A DNA stretch of 64,000 nucleotides from Acrocarpospora catenulata (GTDB lineage Bacteria; Actinomycetota; Actinomycetes; Streptosporangiales; Streptosporangiaceae), in contig NZ_JAHCST010000035.1 in assembly GCF_018476525.1 (NCBI RefSeq), forward strand, positions 1 through 64,000. Reading direction: 5' to 3'. The position numbers and the translations under genes were made by a program. How positions within the stretch are numbered: position 1 is the stretch's first letter; each line of letters opens with the position of its first letter. Under the pieces are notes generated by a model, which saw nothing but the letters and a program-made list of their open reading frames with translations, ran no database searches and had not been told where the DNA came from. This document shows, in pieces, positions 23,184 to 31,330 of this stretch.

Positions 23184-23192
23184 TGTGGATAA
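23184..23192 (-). promoter_or_regulatory. Perfect DnaA box
   Basis: TGTGGATAA on the plus strand is the complement of the consensus TTATCCACA. It lies in the serS-pheA gap, just after the pheA stop. Two further perfect boxes occur at 26808 and 63110. It may be a DnaA-titration or regulatory site near the origin. Confidence 0.55.
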
Positions 23193-23211
23193 GATTTCGG
23201 ATTGCTCGAAA

Positions 23212-24132
23212 CTAGGCCTGTCCGGTGCGCATTCGCGCCAACCAGTCGGCGGCCTCCGCGAAATCGGTGTCCCGGGTTCCGGGCCGGATCTGGGTGCTGA
23301 GCTGATCGGCGCGCGGATAACTTCCCAGGAATCTCAAATCACCACAAATCCGGTGCAAACCGGAAAGGGCTTCGCCGACCCGGGCGTCGGCCACATGGCC
23401 CTCGCAGTCGAAATGGAAGAAATAGCGGCCGATGCCGTCCCCGGTCGGGCGGGATTCGATCCGGCTCAGGTTGACCCCGCGCACCGCGAACTCGCTCAGC
23501 ATTTCCAGCAGCGCCCCGGCATGGTCGTCGCGGAGGAAGGCCACCATGGAGGTCCGGTCCGCGCCGGTCGGCTCGGGCAGCGGCCCGGGCGGGCCGACCC
23601 GGATGAACCGGGTGACGGTGTCGGCCCGGTCCCCGATCCCGGAGGCCAGCTCCTCCAGCCCGTACAGCTCGCCGGCGATGGCGGGGCTGATCGCCGCGTC
23701 GTACGGAGACTCGGGGTTGGAGACCTCCTGCGCGGCGGCGGCCGTGGAGGAGGCGTGGATGACCACGGCGCCGGGCAGCTCGCGCTCGATGAAGCCGCGG
23801 CACTGGGTGTGCGCGGCCGGGTGGGTGACCAGGCGCTTGATCTGGCCGATCTCGGTGCCGGGGCGGACCAGCAGGGAGAACTCGACCGGCAGCAGCAGCT
23901 CACCGATGATCAGCAGCGGCTCGCCCCAGGCGAACTCGTCGAGGGTCTGGGTGATCCCGCCCTCCAGCGAGTTCTCGATCGGCACCACGGCGCCGTCCGC
24001 CTCGCCCTTGCGGACCGCGTCCAGCGCGGCTCCGACGTTGGCGCACGGCAGGCCCTCGGCCTCGGGTGCCAGCAGGCGCAGGGCGGCCTCACAGAAGGTG
24101 CCCTCGGGGCCCAGGTAGGCGAGCTTCGACAT
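23212..24132 (-). CDS. pheA: Prephenate dehydratase
   Basis: 306 residues, ATG start. It converts prephenate to phenylpyruvate in phenylalanine synthesis. The catalytic domain has KLAYLGPEGTFCEAALRLLA, VPIENSLEGGITQTLD and the active-site TRF in DTVTRFIRVG. The C-terminal ACT domain (SMVAFLRDDHAGALLEMLSE, then NLSRIESRPTGDGIGRYFFH) senses phenylalanine. It is a stand-alone dehydratase with no chorismate mutase fused. It is transcribed towards serS, with 80 bases between. Confidence 0.96.
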   Translation of the reverse strand: MSKLAYLGPEGTFCEAALRLLAPEAEGLPCANVGAALDAVRKGEADGAVVPIENSLEGGITQTLDEFAWGEPLLIIGELLLPVEFSLLVRPGTEIGQIKRLVTHPAAHTQCRGFIERELPGAVVIHASSTAAAAQEVSNPESPYDAAISPAIAGELYGLEELASGIGDRADTVTRFIRVGPPGPLPEPTGADRTSMVAFLRDDHAGALLEMLSEFAVRGVNLSRIESRPTGDGIGRYFFHFDCEGHVADARVGEALSGLHRICGDLRFLGSYPRADQLSTQIRPGTRDTDFAEAADWLARMRTGQA

Positions 24133-24224
24133 AGTTCCAGGTTAGCGAGTCGCCAGAGTGGTTGTATGTGAATACTTACCGATTTCCCGAAGCGTGATCA
24201 GTGACTGTCTGGGGGGCAGGCTGC

Positions 24225-24600
24225 TTCCCGAACCTTGATCAAGGGCCGTCCGGGGCTGTTCGACAGGGACCAACCCGAGGCAAACCTGTTCGCAGGGGCA
24301 ATCAGGAGCCGCCCGAGGCCAGGCTGCTCGGGCGCGATCAGGACCCAACCAAGAGCAGGCGCTTGCTGTCCCGGGACCAGTGGGACGCCGTTCCTCCCGA
24401 GGCTGCGAACGGAAGGTCAGGATGTTTGCTAGGGCGGTCAGGAGCCGCCCGGCGCCAGACTGCTCGCGGGCGCGGTCAGAAGCTGCCTGAGGCCAGACTG
24501 TTCGCAGGCACGGCCAGAAGCCGCCTGAGGCCAGACTGTTGGCGGGCGCGATCAGGAGCCGCCTGAGGCCAGGCTTTTCCTGGGGCGTAACCAGAGGCCT
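24225..24600. repeat. Degenerate ~38-bp tandem repeat
   Basis: At least four clear units begin near 24433, 24469, 24507 and 24545, each approximating GGGCGCGATCAGGAGCCGC followed by CTGAGGCCAGACTGTTCGC. More decayed units lie to the left (for example near 24293 and 24328). The repeat fills the pheA upstream region and enters the 3' end of the DUF4446 gene, whose last residues are encoded by it. Confidence 0.75.
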
Positions 24601-25016
24601 CCCGAAGTCAGGGTTGGCTCGATATCCGGGCCCAGGCCGAGCCGGGCGGCGCGGACCGCCTGCTCCTCCTCTGGGGAGAGCTGCTGGCTGCTCTTTCCGG
24701 CGCGCACGGGGCGCACGTAGGTGCGGGTTTCGGTGCGGCCGTTGATGGAGGTGAGCACGATGCCGTCGCCCAGGCCGTTGATCATCGCCACCGAGAAGGA
24801 CAGCCGGCCGGTCATCTCTTCCAGCGCGTCGTAGCGGTAGACGGCCACGTCCCGGATCGCCTTGGCGTCCACCGCGCCCTCTGCCGCCGTCCGCCGGGCC
24901 AGCACGTCGAGGCAGTCCTCGACGGCGCGGCGGGCGTTCCGGAGAGCGAGCAGGCCGATGAGCACGCCGGTCACCCCAGCAACGACTCCGACAACCACCA
25001 CAACAGTAACCAGCAC
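24552..25016 (-). CDS. DUF4446-family membrane protein
   Basis: About 154 residues from GTG at 25016 (VLVTVVVVVGVVAG). The frame is open further upstream to 25244, but that part is arginine-rich repeat-derived sequence and lacks family support. One N-terminal transmembrane helix (about 1-25) is followed by a coiled segment and the DUF4446 core: VAVYRYDALEEMTGRLSFSV, INGLGDGIVLTSINGRTETR and SPEEEQAVRAARLG. Function is unknown; related proteins occur across Gram-positive bacteria. Its last dozen residues come from the tandem repeat at 24225-24600, so the natural C-terminus may have been replaced. Confidence 0.75.
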   Translation of the reverse strand: MLVTVVVVVGVVAGVTGVLIGLLALRNARRAVEDCLDVLARRTAAEGAVDAKAIRDVAVYRYDALEEMTGRLSFSVAMINGLGDGIVLTSINGRTETRTYVRPVRAGKSSQQLSPEEEQAVRAARLGLGPDIEPTLTSGGLWLRPRKSLASGGS

Positions 25017-25059
25017 GCGACTGAGAGTAACGGCACGGTCAAGGCTTCGCCAAGTCGGC

Positions 25060-25140
25060 GGTACCGCTCCGCGGAACTGGGCGGGCGTGGTGTCCTTGCC
25101 GCGCCGCGGAACTGGGCGGGCGGGGTGTCCGCGCCGCGCC
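25060..25140. repeat. Two copies of a ~40-bp GC-rich repeat
   Basis: CCGCGGAACTGGGCGGGC followed by a TGTCC motif occurs twice in direct order, upstream of the DUF4446 start and just after the GT87 stop. Confidence 0.6.
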
Positions 25141-25152
25141 GCGCCCCGCCCG

Positions 25153-26844
25153 TCAAGCGGGCTGCTGGTGGGCCGGGTGTGGGTCAACCGGACGTTGATC
25201 AGCCGAGCCCTGCCGAGCCGAACTCTCACGGTCCGGACCCTCACGGCCCGGACCCTCTTGGGATGGCCCCTGGTGGGACGGGCTCCCGTGGGGCGGGTGC
25301 TGGTTGCGTGGGCGCTGGTTGGCCAGGAGGCAGACGAGGGCGAGTGCGCCCAGGCCGAAGGCGTTCTGGACGATCTTTCCTAGAGTGGGGCTGAGTACCG
25401 GGATCTCCCAGCCCTTGATGTACGCGCCCCACCACGGGATCGGGATCACGTAGTAGAGCCACACCCCGGCGGCCAGCAGCGCCCTGGTCCGGGCCAGGGC
25501 GGCCAGGACGAGGAGGATCCAGGCCAGGTGGTGGATCCAGGCCACCGGGGAAAGCAGCACCGCCATCAGGCCGGTCAGAGCGATCGCCGTCGGCACATCG
25601 CCCTCGTCGTACGCGCGGCGGGCGGCGCGGAAGCCGTACCAGCCGACGGCGGCCACGGCGGCGAGCCAGAGCGCGGTGGTGACGGAGTCCGGCCAGTAGA
25701 GGCGGAGGAGCATGGCGCGGATCGACTGGTTGGTGGTGCCTGTGTTGGCGCCCAGGCGTTCGGAGTCGAGCAGCGCGCCGAACCAGAAGTCGGTGGCGTC
25801 CTGGGGGATCGCGGCGAACGGGATCAAAGTGAGCACGGCCGCTGTGCCCACCGCCGTCCAGAACGGACGCCGCTGGTCTGGATCGCGCCAAGCCGTGATG
25901 GCGAGATAGATCAGGAAAACGCCGGGTGTGAGCTTGACCGCCGTCGCGATGCCGATCAGCATTCCGCGTGGCCACCACGGTCGCCGGACCACCGAATCCA
26001 ACAGACAGAGCGCCACCAGGAACAGATCCACCTGCCCGAACCTGATCTGATCCCTGATCGGCATCAGGTACAGGCAGGCGACCACGACCAGACCGAACAC
26101 CAACGGGACCCCGAACCCACGCCCCCATCCGCGCTCGTCCCAGGCGGCCGAACCCTGGCCACCACGCCGCAGAAAAAAGGCCGGGACCGAGAGAGCCGCG
26201 TGTCGAAGCCCGTCCCGAAAACCACGGCCTGGAACAGCGGAAGAACGGGGGACGCTGGCCTGGCCTGAAATAGTGGGAGCACTGGGAATTCCGGGCTGAC
26301 CTGGAACAGCGGGAGCACTAGGAACTCCGGGCTGACCTGGAACAGCAGAAGAGTTGGGGATGTTGGCAGCCTGGCCCGGAACTGCGGGAACACTTGGAAC
26401 ATCTGCCTGGCTTGGCGGGGACGCCCCTTCCGACCCGTCCCGGAACCACCGCTGTGGGACGACTCCTTGGGCTGGCGGAATCGCCGCTTGGAAGCTGTCC
26501 CGGAAGGCGTACCAGACCGTCACGGCGAGGGTGAGCAGGATCGCGACGATCCACACCCACTGCGCTACCGGCCAGGAGATCAGCGCGAGCGGAACCGCCA
26601 TCATCGCGGCGATCGGCGGATAGGTGAACGGCAACAGCTGCGGCGCCGGAGTGATCACTTCATAGACCGGAAGCCCCTGAAGCAGCGCCCAACCACCTGT
26701 GCGGTACACATCCAGGTCAACCAGCCGCTGGTCCTCAGGATTGGTGAGCCAATAGCTGACCAACAGCCAAGCGGCCACAACCACGATCACCAGCGCCAGC
26801 GCACCAGTTATCCACAGGCGGCGCCTCACCGGAACAGTGCTCAC
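25153..26844 (-). CDS. GT87 (DUF2029) polyprenol-dependent mannosyltransferase-like protein
   Basis: 563 residues, GTG start, with about ten transmembrane helices. The N-terminal helix is followed by DLDVYRTGGWALLQGLPVYE, where the aspartate matches the catalytic position of PimE-type GT-C enzymes. Then come LLPFTYPPIAAMMAVPLALI, GQVDLFLVALCLLDSVV, AVKLTPGVFLIYLAITAW and LLSPVAWIHHLAWILLVLAA. It probably transfers a sugar from a polyprenol donor outside the membrane to a glycolipid or glycan. Residues about 145-215 are an added loop of 12-residue repeats (SAPAVPGQPGVP), unlike the family, and the last 50 residues are hydrophilic and repetitive. A DnaA box lies inside its 5' end. Confidence 0.82.
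   Translation of the reverse strand: MSTVPVRRRLWITGALALVIVVVAAWLLVSYWLTNPEDQRLVDLDVYRTGGWALLQGLPVYEVITPAPQLLPFTYPPIAAMMAVPLALISWPVAQWVWIVAILLTLAVTVWYAFRDSFQAAIPPAQGVVPQRWFRDGSEGASPPSQADVPSVPAVPGQAANIPNSSAVPGQPGVPSAPAVPGQPGIPSAPTISGQASVPRSSAVPGRGFRDGLRHAALSVPAFFLRRGGQGSAAWDERGWGRGFGVPLVFGLVVVACLYLMPIRDQIRFGQVDLFLVALCLLDSVVRRPWWPRGMLIGIATAVKLTPGVFLIYLAITAWRDPDQRRPFWTAVGTAAVLTLIPFAAIPQDATDFWFGALLDSERLGANTGTTNQSIRAMLLRLYWPDSVTTALWLAAVAAVGWYGFRAARRAYDEGDVPTAIALTGLMAVLLSPVAWIHHLAWILLVLAALARTRALLAAGVWLYYVIPIPWWGAYIKGWEIPVLSPTLGKIVQNAFGLGALALVCLLANQRPRNQHPPHGSPSHQGPSQEGPGREGPDRESSARQGSADQRPVDPHPAHQQPA
26225..26400 (-). repeat. In-gene 36-bp repeat encoding SAPAVPGQPGVP-like units
   Basis: About four imperfect units of 36 bases (12 codons) lie within the cytoplasmic or extracellular loop of the GT87 gene. 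The period preserves frame. Units are recognisable by GGAACAGCGGGAGCACT and TCCGGGCTGACCT. Confidence 0.7.
26808..26816 (+). promoter_or_regulatory. Perfect DnaA box inside the GT87 gene
   Basis: TTATCCACA on the plus strand, within the first 15 codons of the GT87 gene. See the boxes at 23184 and 63110. Confidence 0.45.
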
Positions 26845-26906
26845 GACCAGGCAGGCTACCGTGGACGCTGTCCGCCCGCCCGTCCACCGGAGGAGGCCCC
26901 GGCCCC

Positions 26907-29537
26907 GTGCTTACGCGCGCCCTCACCTGGCTCGCCCTCACCACCATGCTGGGCCTCTTCTTCCCTGGCACGACCAATGCCACCACCGCCACCAGCGGCT
27001 TCCTCGCCAGCACCCTCAATTCCACCGCCGCCAGCGGCCTTCCTGACACCCTCAAAACCATCACCCCCGCGGGCCTTCACGGCACCAGCAACGCCGCCAC
27101 GGCAACCGGCGAAGTCCTTCCTGGCGCCTCCAGCACCGCCGCCGCGATCAGCAAGGTCCCCCCTGGCACTCTCAACACCACTGCCACGGTCAGGGAGGTC
27201 CTCAACACCGGCAAGGCCACCGCCCCCGCACGCAAGGCCACTATCTCTACCGGTCGTGTGGTTCTTATCGGCGTTCCTGGCCTGCAATGGAGTGACCTCA
27301 ATCCGGAGACCACGCCAAATTTGTGGGCGCTGACCGGGCGAAGCGCCGCGGCGTCCCTCTCCATTCGGACTATTCCGCCGCCTGGGCGCTCCACCACCTG
27401 TCCTCTCAACGGCTGGCTCACCATCTCCGCAGGTCAACGAGCAGGGTCACCCGGTGATTGCGCGCCCCCGCCCACCCCTGTCGTGGCCGCCGACGGCTCC
27501 GCCACCATTCCGACCTGGTCGGCTCTGCGGGCCTACCAGCAGTCCGGCTCCTTCAAAGCCGACATCGGCCTTCTTGCTCAGACGATTCTGGACAACGGGG
27601 GCAAAGTGGCGGCCGTTGGCCCGGGTGCCGCTCTGGCCGCAGCCACCAAATCTGGAAATGTCGCCAGATACGTCACCACCTCCGCCGACCTTCCCGACTT
27701 CAGCCCGTACAACTTGATCACCGTCGAGGCCGACGAACTCCAGACGGCCTGGATGGATGCGCAGACGGGCACGGCGACCATGCCGCCCTCCGATGCGGAT
27801 GTGGGAACGCCGACTGATCTCGCCCCCGAGGTGCGGCGGGAGGCTGCGGCGGCCGTGGATCGCACGGTTGGGGAGATTCTTGGGCGGGTTCCGGTCGGGA
27901 GCACGCTCCTGCTGGCGGGGGTCTCGGATGCGAGTGAGGTGGCGCACCTCCACGTTGCGATGGCGCAGGGGCCCGGATATCGGCCGGGGCTGATGACCGC
28001 GGCGTCCACCCGGCAGGACGCCCTGGTCACGATCACCGATGTGACGGCGACGGTTCTCGGGACGCTCGGGATGCGGGTGCCGGAGGGAGTCGTGGGCCGG
28101 GCCTGGGTGAGCGATGGAACAGCGTCGGGGGGCAAGGGAGGCGCCGATGCGCGAACCCCCAACACAGGAACCCCCAACGCGGGGAACTCCAACGCGGGGA
28201 ACTCCAACGCAGGAACCTCCAACGCGGAGAACTCCAGCGCAGGGAACCTCAACGCTGAGAACCCCAACACCGGGAACACCAACACCGGGAACACCAACGC
28301 CGGGAACCCCGACGCTGAGGTCACCGATGTGGGAGATGTTGTGGCGCGGCTGGCTGATGCGGATTTGGCCAGTCAGGTGTTGCGGGAGGTGCGGGAGCCG
28401 TTCTTTTTGAGTCTGGTGGCTGTGCAGTTGGTCTTCTATGGGCTGGCGGCGCTGGTGGTGCGGCGGAACGGGCTGGACGGTACGCGGCGGACGATGAGCG
28501 CGACGCGGGTTGTGGCCGTGGTCAGCGGAGCGATTCCGATCAGTACCTTTTTGGCGCAGCTTGTCCCGTGGTGGAGTGTGGGACATCCCATGCCCGCATT
28601 GATCGCCACGATTCTGGGGTTCGCCGGATTGATCACGGTGATCGCCCTGGCCGGGCCTTGGCGGCGGAGTGTGATGGGACCGCTCACCGTCGTCGCGGGC
28701 GTGTCCTCGGTGGCATTGCTGATCGATGTGATGACTGGATCACATCTGCAGGTCAACGCGGTCACCGGATACGAGCCAGTCACCGGAGGCCGGTTCTACG
28801 GATTCGGCAACATGGCCTTCGCGGTCTATTCGACGGGGACGATCCTGGCGCTGGCAGGCCTCGCCCATGCCCTGCGCAACCGCGTCGGAACGGCTCTCTG
28901 CCTCGGATACGGACTGCTGGCGATCTTCGCGGACGGCTGGCCGGGATGGGGGGCCGACTTCGGCGGGGTGCCCTCGTTCGTGCTGGGCTTCGCCGTGTTC
29001 ATGCTGATGCTGGTCGGTCGGCGCGTCACCATCGGGAAGCTGGTCGCGGTGGGCGCCGCCGGAACCCTGCTGATCGGCGCGCTGGCCGTCGCGGACCGGC
29101 TCCGCCCGCCGGAGCAGCGCACCCACCTGGGCGTGTTCGTCCAGCAGGTGCTGGACGGCGAGGCCGGCTCGGTGCTCGGCCGCAAGCTCGGCGCCATGCT
29201 CGGCACCCTCGGCAACCTCCCGCTGACCCTGCTCTCCCTGGTCGCCCTGGCCTTCCTCTACCTGGTGCTGGCCCGGCCGTCCCACCTCGGCGCCCCCGCC
29301 CTGAGCCGGGCGTACGGCTACGCGCCGACCCTGCGCGCAGGCCTGTTCGGCGCGCTCACCGCCGCCCTGGTCGGGTTCCTGATCAACGACTCGGGGATCG
29401 CGATCCCGGCGATGGCGTTGACGGTAGCGGTGCCGCTGACCCTGGCCGCCTCGCTGCACGCCCTGCGCCTCGCCAGGTCCACCACAGCAGCGCCCCAGTC
29501 AGCCCCAGCAGGGTCGCGGGCACGACCTGGGCCCTGA
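26907..29537 (+). CDS. Large polytopic membrane protein with extracytoplasmic phosphatase/phosphodiesterase-like domain
   Basis: 876 residues, GTG start. A signal-anchor (LTWLALTTMLGLFFPGTTNA) is followed by a threonine/alanine-rich repetitive stretch to about residue 110. An extracytoplasmic domain of about 300 residues reminiscent of the alkaline-phosphatase fold follows (GRVVLIGVPGLQWSDLNPET, TTPNLWALTGRSA, TLLLAGVSDASE, LVTITDVTATVLGTLGM). At about 414-465 an asparagine-rich five-residue repeat forms a linker. The C-terminal 400 residues hold about ten transmembrane helices with ITGYEPVTGG-like and GFGNMAFAVYSTGTI segments (VNAVTGYEPVTGGRFYGFGN). Homologues occur widely in actinobacteria without known function. 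The neighbourhood suggests envelope glycolipid biology. Its 3' end overlaps the convergent mannosyltransferase by 155 bases. Confidence 0.75.
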   Translation: MLTRALTWLALTTMLGLFFPGTTNATTATSGFLASTLNSTAASGLPDTLKTITPAGLHGTSNAATATGEVLPGASSTAAAISKVPPGTLNTTATVREVLNTGKATAPARKATISTGRVVLIGVPGLQWSDLNPETTPNLWALTGRSAAASLSIRTIPPPGRSTTCPLNGWLTISAGQRAGSPGDCAPPPTPVVAADGSATIPTWSALRAYQQSGSFKADIGLLAQTILDNGGKVAAVGPGAALAAATKSGNVARYVTTSADLPDFSPYNLITVEADELQTAWMDAQTGTATMPPSDADVGTPTDLAPEVRREAAAAVDRTVGEILGRVPVGSTLLLAGVSDASEVAHLHVAMAQGPGYRPGLMTAASTRQDALVTITDVTATVLGTLGMRVPEGVVGRAWVSDGTASGGKGGADARTPNTGTPNAGNSNAGNSNAGTSNAENSSAGNLNAENPNTGNTNTGNTNAGNPDAEVTDVGDVVARLADADLASQVLREVREPFFLSLVAVQLVFYGLAALVVRRNGLDGTRRTMSATRVVAVVSGAIPISTFLAQLVPWWSVGHPMPALIATILGFAGLITVIALAGPWRRSVMGPLTVVAGVSSVALLIDVMTGSHLQVNAVTGYEPVTGGRFYGFGNMAFAVYSTGTILALAGLAHALRNRVGTALCLGYGLLAIFADGWPGWGADFGGVPSFVLGFAVFMLMLVGRRVTIGKLVAVGAAGTLLIGALAVADRLRPPEQRTHLGVFVQQVLDGEAGSVLGRKLGAMLGTLGNLPLTLLSLVALAFLYLVLARPSHLGAPALSRAYGYAPTLRAGLFGALTAALVGFLINDSGIAIPAMALTVAVPLTLAASLHALRLARSTTAAPQSAPAGSRARPGP
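28150..28317 (+). repeat. In-gene 15-bp tandem repeat (~11 units)
   Basis: Units such as AACGCGGGGAACTCC repeat with a 15-base period and encode a five-residue pattern (N-A/T-G/E-N/T-x), joining the extracytoplasmic domain to the membrane part. The last units are more varied (AACACCGGGAACACC). The period preserves frame, so copy-number change would simply alter linker length. Confidence 0.85.
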
Positions 29538-30894
29538 CCACGTCCACCAGCCATCCCAGGTCCCCGGGCTGCCCAAGCTGCCGGGCCGGCAGGTACGCCA
29601 GGGACAGCGCCGCCAGCCGCACCACCAGGAACCCGTCCAACGCCGATGCGGGCACCAGCGCCAGCAGCGCGAACGCCAGCCCGTCGTACCAGGGCAGCAC
29701 GTACGGCGTGGCGAACAGCCAGGCCACCACGAACACCACGGCGACCATCGGCCCATCCAGCGGAAGGGACCGGCGCCCGTCTAGTGAAAGGGACCGGCGC
29801 CCGTCTAGTGAAAGGAACCGGCGCCCGTCTAGTGAAAGGAACCGGCGCGACAACCCCCAGACCAGCACCGCGAGCAGAATCAACGACCCAAGCTGGATCC
29901 ACACCCGGTAGGCGCCCGACCCGAGCCCCAGCTGTAGCCCGCGCTGCACCAGCTTCCACGGGGTGGCCAGTGAGACCGATCGGCTGGCGTTGAGTACCTG
30001 GTCGAACGCGTGCGGCCCGGCCAGCCAGTACGCCACGCCCGCCACCGCCACCGCGATCCCGGCCACCACCGCCAGCCGGGACAGCTGACGCCGCGCCTCC
30101 CAGGCGGGCCCCAGCGCCACCAGCCCGGCCGTGATCTTCACTGCCACCCCGAGCCCGAGTAGCACCCCGCAGGCGACCCATCGGCCCCTGAACACCAATG
30201 CGGCGATCATGAACGCGATGGCCAGGGTGTCCACGTGCATGCCGGCCGCCAACTGGTACACCACCAGGGGGTTCGCCGTCCACAGCAGGGCGGCCCGCCC
30301 CTGGCGTACCGGATCCTGGCTGGTGGCTCGGTGGAGGAGCAGGGCGGTGGCGACGAACGCCGCCGCGTTGACCACGGCCAGCACGAACACCGTCAGCCGC
30401 ACCGAGTCGCCCCCGATCCAGGAGGCGAACGCCTGGACAGCGGTGGCGACCGGTCCGTACACGCTGGGCGTCGTGGTCCATTCCTCGACGCTCCCCAGTA
30501 CGGGATCGCCGGGCAGATCCGCCGGAACCGTCACATAAGGATCGAGCCCGAGGGTGACCATCCGCCCATAGGCCGCGTAGTTGAGATGGTCGGCCGACCC
30601 GAAGGACGGCAGGAAGGCCAGCAGCGCGGCCACGGCACATCCGGTGACCAGCAGCGCCCGGGCGGGCAGGCGGGAGGCGTACAGGCCGGTGAACAGACCT
30701 GCCGCGCCGAGGATGAGCGCGGCGGCGGCCAGCCCGATGACCAGATGCCCGCCAGGCCGCACGTCCAGCCAGAACGGCGGCGGACCGGACCCCGGCAGGT
30801 TCGGCACCATGGCGGACGGTCCGAGCAGCGCGATGAGGACCGTCAACAGCAGTGACCCGCCGACGCAGCCGACGGCCACCGTGTCTCGTCTCAC
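29383..30894 (-). CDS. mptB: MptB-like polyprenol-phosphate-mannose alpha-1,6-mannosyltransferase
   Basis: 503 residues, GTG start, GT-C fold with about 12 transmembrane helices. Conserved loops are FLPSFGSADHLNYAAYGRMV and LGLDPYVTVPADLPGDPVLG, then WTTTPSVYGPVATAVQAFAS (periplasmic loop motif), LLWTANPLVVYQLAAGMHVD and GLGVAVKITAGLVALGPAW. It fits the MptA/MptB family that extends mannan cores of lipomannan-type glycans in the envelope. A 24-base repeat inserts four RRFLSLDG units at about 377-408, between transmembrane helices. The extreme C-terminus is Pro/Ser-rich and read from sequence shared antisense with the neighbour. Symbol by family resemblance. Confidence 0.82.
   Translation of the reverse strand: MRRDTVAVGCVGGSLLLTVLIALLGPSAMVPNLPGSGPPPFWLDVRPGGHLVIGLAAAALILGAAGLFTGLYASRLPARALLVTGCAVAALLAFLPSFGSADHLNYAAYGRMVTLGLDPYVTVPADLPGDPVLGSVEEWTTTPSVYGPVATAVQAFASWIGGDSVRLTVFVLAVVNAAAFVATALLLHRATSQDPVRQGRAALLWTANPLVVYQLAAGMHVDTLAIAFMIAALVFRGRWVACGVLLGLGVAVKITAGLVALGPAWEARRQLSRLAVVAGIAVAVAGVAYWLAGPHAFDQVLNASRSVSLATPWKLVQRGLQLGLGSGAYRVWIQLGSLILLAVLVWGLSRRFLSLDGRRFLSLDGRRSLSLDGRRSLPLDGPMVAVVFVVAWLFATPYVLPWYDGLAFALLALVPASALDGFLVVRLAALSLAYLPARQLGQPGDLGWLVDVVRAQVVPATLLGLTGALLWWTWRGAGRAARRPGSAAPLPSTPSPGSRSPSR
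29757..29852 (-). repeat. In-gene 24-bp repeat, four units (RRFLSLDG)
   Basis: Four successive 24-base units, each containing GGCGCCCGTCTAGTGAAAGG on the plus strand, encode RRFLSLDG, RRFLSLDG, RRSLSLDG and RRSLPLDG. Near-identity of the units indicates recent expansion. Frame is kept. Confidence 0.9.
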
Positions 30895-30914
30895 CCGCCG
30901 AATTCCACCACAAG

Positions 30915-31330
30915 GTCAGGACTCGAACGCGCACGGCGCGACAGGTCACCGACAGCCAACCCCGGAACACACCCTCAGAAGCCAGCAACGCGTTAGGGGC
31001 TCTGGGACGACCCCCGGAATCCGCCCGAACCTAAACGGGGCTCAAAACGCCCACGGCTACGAGTCACGGACAGCGAACCAGGGACACACCCTCGGAAGCC
31101 CGCAACGGGTTAGAAGCCAGGAACCAACCCTGATTGGGGCTCAAACGGCACGGCACGACAGGTCGCGAATAGACGGCGCCCAGGCACCCTTGGAGGCGCG
31201 CAACGCGTTAGGGGCCCTGGGACACACTCTGATCGAGGCTCGGACGCGCACGGCGCGTCAGGTCACGGACAGCTGGCGTCCGGAACGCACGCTCGAACGC
31301 CTGCGGCGCAGAGACACACCCTGGTCAGGC
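30915..31330. repeat. Intergenic array of four ~100-bp degenerate direct repeats
   Basis: Units begin near 30918, 31037, 31135 and 31236. Shared landmarks in order are ACGCGCACGGCGCGACAGGT, ACACACCCTC-GAAG, GCAACGCGTTAGGGGC and CTGGGACACACTCTGAT. They occupy the whole gap between the MptB-like gene and the GT2 gene. No conserved reading frame runs through them. Each unit has diverged, so the array is old compared with the 24-base repeat nearby. Confidence 0.8.

Noticed and set aside
24225-24600. Possible CRISPR array
   Set aside because: Units are about 38 bases with no unique spacers between them and no cas genes; it is a degenerate tandem repeat. The same applies to 30915-31330 and 33005-33145.
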